From: UQRS01 sp964481575
Lineage (GTDB): Bacteria; Bacillota; Clostridia; Oscillospirales; Acutalibacteraceae
Length of the DNA: 19,942 nt
Reading direction: 5' to 3'
NCBI GenBank assembly: GCA_964481575.1
Contig: CAYZTR010000039.1
Span: 1-19,942, forward strand
Shown: positions 14,815-19,942 of the stretch, in pieces
Position numbering within the stretch: position 1 is the first letter of the stretch
Layout: every line of letters starts with the position of its first letter
Translations under genes and position numbers: made by a program
The notes under the pieces: model-generated
What the model saw: the letters and a program-made list of their open reading frames with translations, nothing else
The model's database searches: none
Told to the model about the DNA's origin: nothing

Positions 14815-15666
14815 TTACTCCTGTGTACTGTGTTCTGTGCCCAAACGTTTGACCAGTGCTGTGGCGCCCAGGTTGATGCATGCCACCAGGACCAGCAGCA
14901 CTGCCGCCGTGGCGTAAGCCTCGCTGGTGTAAAGCCCCTCTGACCAAAGGGCATAAAGGTGAATGGCCAGGGTGCGGCCGGATGTCAGGAGATTGCCCGG
15001 TACCTGGGGCAGAGTTCCTGCTGTGAAAAGCAGAGCTGCGGTTTCTCCCACAATACGGCCCACGGCCAGGATAATGCCGGAAAGAATCCCTGGCAACGCA
15101 GAGGGAAGTACCACCCGGATGACGGTACGGAGTCGTCCTGCTCCCAGGCCGAAGCTGCCTTCCCGGTAGCTGTCAGGAACCGCTTTGATGGCCTCTTCTG
15201 CCGTCCGGAGAATGGTGGGCAGTACCATGATGGCCAGGGTCAGGGAGCCAGCTAGAAAGGCGTAGCCCCAGCGGAAGGTTACCACAAAGCAAAGGTAACC
15301 AAATAAGCCGTAAACAATAGAGGGAATTCCGGCCAGGGTTTCGGCGGTGACCCGCACGATTTTCACCAACTTATTGCCCCGCTTGGCATACTCTGTCAGA
15401 TAGATGGCGGCACCAAGTCCCAAGGGTACGGCTACGATCAGGGTCAGCAGCACCATATAGCAGGTGTTGATAATGGCAGGGAGCATGGAGGCGTTCTCGG
15501 TGGTGTATGTGAGGGAGAACAGGCTGGGCTTCAGGTTGGGAATACCTTTGGCCAGAATATAAATGATGATAACGCCAAGGGCAAAAGCAGTGATTACTGC
15601 CGCCAGCCGTAGCAGAATCCAGAGAATCAGGCTGCCAGGCCGTTTCTTCAAATAGGTCAGTTTCAT
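14815..15666 (-). CDS. pstA: Phosphate ABC transporter permease PstA
   Basis: One of the two membrane subunits forming the phosphate channel. The protein has 283 residues with about six membrane spans: one N-terminal (about 13-40), then the MetI-like permease domain. The EAA-type coupling loop reads SYREGSFGLGAGRLRTVIRVVLP (with the preceding EEAIKAVPD). TLAGIPSIVYGLFG is the conserved Pst permease motif and also occurs in PstC. The start overlaps the pstC stop (ATGA), with AAGGGGG upstream, so the two permeases are translationally coupled. Confidence 0.96.
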   Translation of the reverse strand: MKLTYLKKRPGSLILWILLRLAAVITAFALGVIIIYILAKGIPNLKPSLFSLTYTTENASMLPAIINTCYMVLLTLIVAVPLGLGAAIYLTEYAKRGNKLVKIVRVTAETLAGIPSIVYGLFGYLCFVVTFRWGYAFLAGSLTLAIMVLPTILRTAEEAIKAVPDSYREGSFGLGAGRLRTVIRVVLPSALPGILSGIILAVGRIVGETAALLFTAGTLPQVPGNLLTSGRTLAIHLYALWSEGLYTSEAYATAAVLLVLVACINLGATALVKRLGTEHSTQE

Positions 15667-16517
15667 GATGTCTTATCCCCCTTCTTTACAGCTGAGAACA
15701 GCAGATTGATGGCAAGGATAAAAACAAAGAGTACCACGCCGGTGGCAATGAGGGCCTGCCGGTGCAGATCGGTGGCATATCCCATTTCCAACACGATATT
15801 GGCGGTCAACGTGCGGACGCCGGAGAAAAGCCCGGAGGGAATGGTCGGCTGGTTGCCGGCTACCATGACTACTGCCATGGCCTCTCCCATAGCCCGGCCC
15901 AATCCCAGAATTACCCCGGCCATAATGCCGGATTTTGCCGCCGGAATCATAGCCCGGAAGGAAGCCCGCTCAGGGCTATCACCCAACGCCAGCGCCCCTT
16001 CATAATAGGATTCGGGTACCGCCCGAAGAGAGGATTCCGCCGTGATGACAATGGTGGGAAGAATCATGAGGCCCAATAGTAGGGAGGCGGTAAAGACACC
16101 TTTGCCGCTGGTGTCAGTTAGGTTTTGTACCAGGGGTACAATGACCTTCAGGCCCAAAAAGCCGTAAACTACAGAGGGGATGCCCGCCAGTAATTCTACA
16201 GCGGGCTTTAAAATCTTGTATACCGGTTTGGGGCAGAAACGCGCCATGTAAACGGCTGTAAAAAGCCCGAGCGGAACACCCGTCAGCAGTGCCCCAGCAG
16301 TCACATAGATGCTGCCGATAATCATGGGGAAGATGCCGTAGATGTCCTGCCCGGGTTTCCAGCTGGTCCCCAGGAGAAACCGGAGGAATCCGATTTCTCC
16401 CATGGTGGGGATCCCGTTTACGAACAGAAAGGCGCAGATCAGAACCACACAGAGGATGGAGGCTAAGGCCGCTACAAGAAAAACGACCCGCATGATCCCT
16501 TCTTTCGCTCGTGCCAT
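15663..16517 (-). CDS. pstC: Phosphate ABC transporter permease PstC
   Basis: Partner of PstA in the phosphate channel; 284 residues. An N-terminal span (about 10-32) is followed by the MetI-like domain with ELLAGIPSVVYGFLGL and the coupling loop PESYYEGALALGDSPERASFRAMIP. I keep the ATG at 16517 because the KEGIMRVVFLVAALASIL segment aligns with the usual PstC start, although no good ribosome site precedes it. The ATG lies only 6 bases after the pstS stop, so re-initiation by coupling is likely. A shorter start at 16493 (with GAAGG upstream) cannot be excluded. Confidence 0.95.
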   Translation of the reverse strand: MARAKEGIMRVVFLVAALASILCVVLICAFLFVNGIPTMGEIGFLRFLLGTSWKPGQDIYGIFPMIIGSIYVTAGALLTGVPLGLFTAVYMARFCPKPVYKILKPAVELLAGIPSVVYGFLGLKVIVPLVQNLTDTSGKGVFTASLLLGLMILPTIVITAESSLRAVPESYYEGALALGDSPERASFRAMIPAAKSGIMAGVILGLGRAMGEAMAVVMVAGNQPTIPSGLFSGVRTLTANIVLEMGYATDLHRQALIATGVVLFVFILAINLLFSAVKKGDKTS

Positions 16518-16523
16518 ATGTTC

Positions 16524-17456
16524 TTATTGGACGTCGTCCCACTTGGTGGTTTCGCCCACCCAGATGGATTTGACCTGCTCGGAGGTAAGACCGTCAATGC
16601 CGTTTTCCAGGTTGACGATGACGGCGATACCGTCAGTAGCGATGGTGACTTCAGTCAGGCCCTGCTCCAGCTCGCTGTCCTTCAGGGCGCGGGAAGCCAT
16701 GCCGATGTCAGCAACGCCTTCTGCAGCGGAGGTTACGCCAGTGGTGGAATCACTGGTCTGTACCTGGATGTCAGTACCGGGGTTCAGGGTCTCATAGGCT
16801 TCTGCCAGCTTTTCCATAACGGGGGAAACAGAGGAGGAACCGGCGACAGTGACGGTTCCGGTCAGGCCGGAAGCAGTGTAGGCAGTGGTGTCTTCCAGGG
16901 GGATGTAACCGTTATCGCCAACCACGGTCTGGCCCTCAGTGCTGAGAATGTAGTCAACGAAATCCTGCGCCAGTTCACTGTGACCGCCTTTGTAGCAGAT
17001 GTTGAAGGGACGGCAAACTTTGTAATTGCCGGATTTGATGTTGTCCACAGTGGCTTCGGCGCCGTCAATGCTCAAAGCTTTGACGGAATCATCCAGGCTG
17101 CCCAGAGAGACATAACCGATGGCCTTCTTGTTGCCTGCAACAGTGGACAGCATCACAGCGGTGCTGTTGGTCACTTCAGCCAGTTCAGAGGTTTTATCAA
17201 CCTTGTCACCGTTCTCGTCCTTTTCCTCAATTTCAAAGAGCTCGATGAAAGCACCGCGGGTGCCGCTGCCGTCCTCACGGGTCAACAGGGAAATGGTTCC
17301 AGTGGGGAGTTCAGCCGTGGTGGAGGCCGTGGAAGCATCCGAACCGGTGGAAGTGGTAGAATTGGTGGAGGTGGAGTCGCCGCAGGCGGCCAGAGAGCTG
17401 AGAATCAGCATAGCGCTTAATGTGCCCACCGCAATTTTCTTGATTCGACTGTTCAT
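16524..17456 (-). CDS. pstS: Phosphate-binding lipoprotein PstS, circularly permuted
   Basis: Extracytoplasmic phosphate receptor for PstABC. The ATG at 17456 (310 residues) has GGAG 9 bases upstream; an ATG six bases earlier would be too close. A signal peptide ends in lipobox LAAC with lipid Cys25, followed by a Ser/Thr linker (26-50). The order of the mature part is unusual. REDGSGTR (60-67), AIGYVSLGS (112-120), a YKVCRPFNI strand (145-153) and GYIPL (183-187), which belong to the second half of PstS, come first. AGSSSVSPVMEKLAEAY (205-221), SDSTTG (235-240), SRALKDSE (255-262), DGIAVIVN (275-282) and IWVGETTKWDD (298-308), which belong to the first half, come after. All the usual phosphate-contact motifs are present. 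The gene is intact and next to pstC. Confidence 0.93.
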   Translation of the reverse strand: MNSRIKKIAVGTLSAMLILSSLAACGDSTSTNSTTSTGSDASTASTTAELPTGTISLLTREDGSGTRGAFIELFEIEEKDENGDKVDKTSELAEVTNSTAVMLSTVAGNKKAIGYVSLGSLDDSVKALSIDGAEATVDNIKSGNYKVCRPFNICYKGGHSELAQDFVDYILSTEGQTVVGDNGYIPLEDTTAYTASGLTGTVTVAGSSSVSPVMEKLAEAYETLNPGTDIQVQTSDSTTGVTSAAEGVADIGMASRALKDSELEQGLTEVTIATDGIAVIVNLENGIDGLTSEQVKSIWVGETTKWDDVQ

Positions 17457-17511
17457 AATCATTTTCTCCTTTGATTTTGTTTCATTCCCATTCCTTAGGG
17501 TACGGTAACAG

Positions 17512-17537
17512 TATAAATTTAACAAGTTAAATTTATA
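17512..17537 (-). promoter_or_regulatory. 26-bp perfect palindrome in the pstS promoter region
   Basis: Arms TATAAATTTAAC (17512-17523) and GTTAAATTTATA (17526-17537) flank a 2-bp centre. On the minus strand a TATACT box (plus 17508-17513) overlaps its downstream edge, and a TATAAA lies in the upstream arm. Either may be the -10 of pstS. The palindrome could be a second operator besides the Pho-type repeats, or simply AT-rich promoter DNA. Confidence 0.45.
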
Positions 17538-17547
17538 ATCGCAGTGG

Positions 17548-17565
17548 GGTAAAATGTTTGTAAAA
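17548..17565 (-). promoter_or_regulatory. PhoP-box-like direct repeats upstream of pstS
   Basis: On the minus strand TTTTACA (plus 17559-17565) and TTTTACC (plus 17548-17554) lie exactly 11 bp apart, in the same orientation and spacing as the pair before phoP. The proximal repeat ends about 10 bp before a TATAAA box, the place where PhoP-activated promoters lack a good -35. Likely the activator site for pstSCAB-phoU. Confidence 0.55.
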
Positions 17566-17595
17566 GCCCGTCACACGGTTTTCCCCCGGAATCTC

Positions 17596-17624
17596 TTGCG
17601 GACAACAGCCGAACATGCTATACT
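17596..17624 (+). promoter_or_regulatory. Promoter for purine nucleoside phosphorylase
   Basis: TTGCGG (17596-17601) and TATACT (17619-17624) with a 17-bp spacer and an extended -10 TG, 34 bp before the ATG. Confidence 0.65.
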
Positions 17625-17657
17625 GATCACAGGAATTTATACAGGAGGTCTTGTGGT

Positions 17658-18494
17658 ATGAAACAGCTGCAGCATATGTTGGAGTTTATTCGCCGAAAAA
17701 CCGACTTTGTTCCAGAGGTGGGGCTGGTTTTGGGCAGCGGTTTGGGAGGCTTTGCCGCCCATGTCCACCCAGTGTGTACCTTTCCTTTCTCGGAGATTCC
17801 GGGATTCCCGGTGTCCACGGTAACTGGGCATGCCGGCCAGTTGATTTTGGGGACGGCGGAGGGCGTCAAGGTAGCGGTTCTTTCCGGCCGTGTGCATTAT
17901 TATGAAGGTTATGAGCCGGAACAGGTGGTGGTTCCGGTGCGGTTGTTAAAACTGCTGGGAATCCGTGTCCTGTTGCTTACCAATGCCGCCGGCGGGCTGA
18001 ATCCTGCGTTTCATCCTGGGGATTTTATGTTGCTGACCGATCACATTGCCAGCTTTGTGCCGTCGCCGCTGCGGGGAGCCAATCCGGCCGATCTGGGGCC
18101 TCGTTTCCCCGATATGTCGGCAGCCTATGCCTCTGAACTGCGGAAGGTAGTGCAGACGGCCGCTGGCAAGGTAGGGCTTCCTCTGCAAACCGGCGTATAT
18201 CTGCAGGCCCCCGGCCCTCAGTATGAAACACCGGCAGAAATCCGTCTGTTTCGAGCGTTGGGAGCCGACGCGGTGGGAATGTCGACTGCCATGGAAACCA
18301 TTGCGGCGGTCCATGCCGGATTGCAAGTGATAGCTATTTCACTGATTACGAATCTTGCCGCCGGTATCAGTACAACGCCTTTGTCCCACCTGGAGGTAAC
18401 CGCTGCCGCTGATCGTGCTGCCAGTGGGTTTCAGCAGCTTGTGGCCGGTATTCTGCGGGAATTGCAGCATCAACAAATACTGCGTCAATCATAA
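17658..18494 (+). CDS. punA: Purine nucleoside phosphorylase, trimeric (PNP-I) type
   Basis: Cleaves (deoxy)guanosine and inosine with phosphate to the free base plus (deoxy)ribose 1-phosphate, in cytoplasmic purine salvage. The 278-residue length is that of the trimeric class. Motifs: phosphate loop GSGLGG (26-31), TGHAG (56-60), SGRVHYYEGY (76-85), TNAAGGLN (108-115), E190 in APGPQYETPAEIR (184-196), GMSTAMETIAA (207-217) and N232 in ITNLAAG (230-236). E190 and N232 correspond to the 6-oxopurine-recognising residues of the mammalian enzyme, so adenosine is unlikely to be a main substrate. AGGAGG lies 9 bases before the ATG. Transcribed divergently from pstS. Confidence 0.95.
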   Translation: MKQLQHMLEFIRRKTDFVPEVGLVLGSGLGGFAAHVHPVCTFPFSEIPGFPVSTVTGHAGQLILGTAEGVKVAVLSGRVHYYEGYEPEQVVVPVRLLKLLGIRVLLLTNAAGGLNPAFHPGDFMLLTDHIASFVPSPLRGANPADLGPRFPDMSAAYASELRKVVQTAAGKVGLPLQTGVYLQAPGPQYETPAEIRLFRALGADAVGMSTAMETIAAVHAGLQVIAISLITNLAAGISTTPLSHLEVTAAADRAASGFQQLVAGILRELQHQQILRQS

Positions 18495-18529
18495 GAATGA
18501 TACAAAGAAAGAGATTGTTTCTTTCTGGC

Positions 18530-18714
18530 ATAAAGAAAAAGAGCCACCCAATATTGGGCGGCTCTTTCCTTCGCATTTCCAAGAAACGTTTTGTATTTCA
18601 AGGGAATGCGTCCCCTCCTTGAGCAGCCTGTCTCTGGCAAACTGCCCTATCGTCACGCCGACCCGGAATGTACGGACTCAGCGGTACGACCAACGATGGT
18701 GTGCCTTGCTTTCT
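18530..18714 (-). ncRNA. Putative structured non-coding RNA, about 185 nt, family not identified
   Basis: A promoter (18721-18750) is followed by no ORF with a start and ribosome site, but by a sequence rich in pairings, and then by a terminator hairpin with a T-run. On the minus strand CCATCGT pairs with ACGATAGG, enclosing CGCTGA with TCGGCG. A GCAG/CTGC hairpin and a TCAAGG/CCCTTGA hairpin follow, and AGAAA near the 5' end can pair with TTTCT near the 3' end. The CAAGG arm contains an AGGAGG-like stretch but no start codon follows. Length and architecture resemble 6S RNA or another orphan Clostridia RNA such as the raiA-motif class; I cannot decide between them by eye. Confidence 0.55.
18538..18567. 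terminator. Terminator shared by the ncRNA (minus) and pnp (plus)
   Basis: Stem AAAGAGCC-CCCAAT/ATTGGG-GGCTCTTT around 18552. Its one non-Watson-Crick position is a G-U pair in the minus-strand RNA but an A-C mismatch in the plus-strand RNA. The minus side also has the better T-tract (TTTTTCTTT). So it fits the minus-strand RNA best, while probably also ending pnp mRNA. Confidence 0.75.
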
Positions 18715-18720
18715 AAAGAT

Positions 18721-18750
18721 AGTATACCGTTTTTTCAGGCAAAAAATCAA
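18721..18750 (-). promoter_or_regulatory. Promoter of the putative ncRNA
   Basis: On the minus strand TTGATT (plus 18745-18750) and TATACT (plus 18721-18726), 18 bp apart, with transcription predicted to start near 18714. Confidence 0.55.
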
Positions 18751-18830
18751 CAAAATGGGATAAAGAGCCTGTTTTACGGGATAAAAAGACGAGATGGTTA
18801 GTTTTTTACTGAATTCCTTGTGCGTAAGTG

Positions 18831-18855
18831 TTATAACTTAGAATTACAATTATAA
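18831..18855 (-). promoter_or_regulatory. AT-rich inverted repeat, possible operator with PerR-like half sites
   Basis: The outer TTATAA sequences at 18831-18836 and 18850-18855 form an imperfect inverted repeat starting about 15 bp downstream of the -10 at 18870-18875. TTATAATTG on the minus strand resembles half of the PerR box (TTATAAT-N-ATTATAA), but the full box is only partly matched. Confidence 0.25.
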
Positions 18856-18869
18856 TCCATACATAATAT

Positions 18870-18897
18870 ATCATATTTATTCTGAATGCTTTGTCAA
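18870..18897 (-). promoter_or_regulatory. Second minus-strand promoter upstream of the ncRNA
   Basis: TTGACA (plus 18892-18897) and TATGAT (plus 18870-18875) with a 16-bp spacer, just downstream of the pckG terminator. No ORF follows, so a transcript from here would run about 150 nt into the ncRNA. The 18751-18869 stretch holds nothing else that I recognise. Confidence 0.55.
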
Positions 18898-18903
18898 GTA
18901 AAA

Positions 18904-18940
18904 AAATAAAAACATCCCCGCCGGTTTCCCGACGGGGATG
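18904..18940 (-). terminator. Rho-independent terminator of pckG
   Basis: Stem CATCCCCG-CGG/CCG-CGGGGATG (18913-18940), with a run of T residues (broken by one A) on the minus strand. It begins about 38 bp after the pckG stop. Confidence 0.9.
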
Positions 18941-18943
18941 CAA

Positions 18944-18978
18944 TTGCAAAAAAGGAGAAATTTGCAAAAAAGAGAAAT
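18944..18978. repeat. Short imperfect tandem duplication in the pckG 3' end/UTR
   Basis: TTGCAAAAAAGGAGAAAT (18944-18961) is followed at once by TTGCAAAAAAGAGAAAT (18962-18978), differing by one G. The second copy reaches the pckG stop codon (18978-18980). It looks like a local slippage duplication with no clear function. Confidence 0.7.
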
Positions 18979-19942
18979 TACTTGGACAGGTTGGCTTTCA
19001 GAGTGGCCAGCTGATCACGCAGCTCCTGGGGCAGACGATCGCCGAATTTCTCATTATAATACCGCTCGATCTCCTCTGCCTCAGCAGTCCAGATGTCTTT
19101 ATCGACTTCCAGGATGGAAGCAACGGTTTCCTCAGAGATATCCAGACCTTCCAGATCCAGATCCTTGGTGGTGGGAACATAGCCGATGGCAGTCTCCTTG
19201 GCATCGGCAGTGCCTTCGCAGCGACCGATGATCCAGTTCAAGACGCGCATGTTGTCACCAAAGCCGGGCCAAATGAAGTTGCCTTCATCGTCCAGACGGA
19301 ACCAGTTGACGTTGAAGATCTTGGGAGCCTTGTCACCCAGCTTCTCGCCCATCTCCAGCCAGTGTGCGAAGTAGTCACTCATGTTGTAGCCGCAGAAGGG
19401 CAGCATAGCCATGGGATCGTGACGAACCACACCCACTGCACCGGCTGCAGCAGCGGTGGTTTCAGAAGCCATGATGGAGCCGACGAACACGCCATTCTTC
19501 CAGTCACGGGACTGATAAACCAGGGGCGCAGTCTTAGCACGGCGGCCACCGAAGATGATGGCAGAGATGGGAACACCGGCGCCCTTGTCGAACTCTTCGG
19601 AGATGCAGGGGCAGTTCTTGGCGGGAGCGGTAAACCGGGAGTTGGGATGAGCCGCGCAGGTGGACTTGTCTTTCTTATCAAACTTGGAAGCATCCCAGGG
19701 ATTGCCCTTCCAATCCAATGCGTTCTGGGGCAGATCCTTGTTCAGGCCTTCCCACCACACGGTGTTGTCATCCAGGTTCAGAGCAACGTTAGTGAAAATG
19801 GTACCCTTCTTGGTAGAAGCCAGCGCATTATAGTTGGAATGTTCGTTGGTGCCGGGCGCTACGCCGAAGAAGCCGTTTTCGGGGTTGATGGCATACAGAC
19901 GGCCATCTTCACCGATCCGCATCCAGGCGATGTCGTCGCCGA
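18978..19942 (-). CDS. pckG: GTP-dependent phosphoenolpyruvate carboxykinase, C-terminal part (cut by window edge)
   Basis: PEPCK interconverts oxaloacetate and PEP with GTP/GDP; in many anaerobes it runs toward oxaloacetate to conserve energy. About 321 residues from the C-terminal half are visible; the whole enzyme is about 600, so the P-loop and active-site Cys lie beyond the edge. The GTP-type family is shown by GDDIAWMR, INPENGFFGVAPGT, the FGGRRAKTAPLVYQS region and the C-terminal NWFR...WPGFGDNMRVLNWIIGR block that binds the guanine. ATP-type PEPCK lacks these. It ends with TAA at 18978-18980, then the tandem repeat and terminator. The upstream start and promoter are not in the window. 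Confidence 0.95.
   Translation of the reverse strand, partial: GDDIAWMRIGEDGRLYAINPENGFFGVAPGTNEHSNYNALASTKKGTIFTNVALNLDDNTVWWEGLNKDLPQNALDWKGNPWDASKFDKKDKSTCAAHPNSRFTAPAKNCPCISEEFDKGAGVPISAIIFGGRRAKTAPLVYQSRDWKNGVFVGSIMASETTAAAAGAVGVVRHDPMAMLPFCGYNMSDYFAHWLEMGEKLGDKAPKIFNVNWFRLDDEGNFIWPGFGDNMRVLNWIIGRCEGTADAKETAIGYVPTTKDLDLEGLDISEETVASILEVDKDIWTAEAEEIERYYNEKFGDRLPQELRDQLATLKANLSK

Noticed and set aside
16518..17420. 300-codon open frame antisense to pstS
   Set aside because: It mirrors pstS codon structure, giving a Gly/Ser-rich translation with no motif. pstS itself has lipobox, motifs and context.
16524..17456. PstS order explained by a frameshift, truncation or misassembly
   Set aside because: The frame is unbroken, both halves are complete, signal peptide and ribosome site are in place, and pstC follows at 6 bp. 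Permutation is the simpler reading, though raw reads were not seen.
18415..18801. Plus-strand open frame of 128 codons after pnp
   Set aside because: It begins inside pnp, runs through a terminator hairpin, and has no ribosome site or recognisable motif.
18944..18978. Tandem A-rich repeat after pckG as a regulatory element
   Set aside because: Only two copies, A-rich and at a gene end; replication slippage explains it.
1..19942. Mobile elements, phage genes, defence systems, tRNA or rRNA genes
   Set aside because: No transposase or integrase motifs, terminal inverted repeats with target duplications, cloverleaf sequences or rRNA signatures were seen on either strand.

Overview
The window looks like a chromosomal stretch of a mid-GC Gram-positive anaerobe of the class Clostridia, most likely an Oscillospiraceae/Ruminococcaceae-type gut or rumen bacterium. 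The reasons are strong AGGAGG-type ribosome binding sites, near-consensus TTGACA/TATAAT promoters, lipoboxes, a PhoP/PhoR-type two-component pair, and a dockerin-tagged glycoside hydrolase of the kind found in cellulosome-forming Ruminococcus and Clostridium. The genus assignment is inference.

Layout. (1) 1-2201, minus strand: a fatty-acid initiation operon accD-accA-fabH (fabH cut by the window edge), with a consensus promoter and a 24-bp palindrome just downstream of its -10. (2) 2372-4032, plus: a sodium:neurotransmitter-symporter-family transporter with its own promoter and terminator. (3) 4155-6904, plus: a secreted GH51-type alpha-L-arabinofuranosidase ending in a type I dockerin. (4) 6918-9514, minus: a three-gene metal-handling operon. 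It encodes an HMA / SafE-DsbD-like membrane / cupredoxin fusion with a repeated Cys-Cys tail, then a 34-residue membrane peptide, then a DUF2318 lipoprotein. (5) 9602-11003, plus: tcdA-ridA. (6) 11036-17565, minus: a complete phosphate module, pstS-pstC-pstA-pstB-phoU followed after a terminator by a PhoP/PhoR-type response regulator and histidine kinase. (7) 17596-18494, plus: purine nucleoside phosphorylase. (8) about 18530-18897, minus: an apparently non-coding transcription unit (promoter, structured about 185-nt RNA, terminator) without an ORF. (9) 18904-19942, minus: the C-terminal half of GTP-dependent PEP carboxykinase and its terminator.

The least ordinary parts are four. The fusion protein's C-terminal tail carries five CC motifs at 11-13-residue spacing, in an operon with a tiny membrane peptide and a DUF2318 lipoprotein. 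PstS appears to be circularly permuted: the usual C-terminal half comes first. An orphan structured RNA gene lies between pnp and pckG. Matching 11-bp-phased repeats lie upstream of both pstS and the phoP-type gene. No CRISPR array, tRNA, rRNA, insertion sequence or phage gene was recognised.
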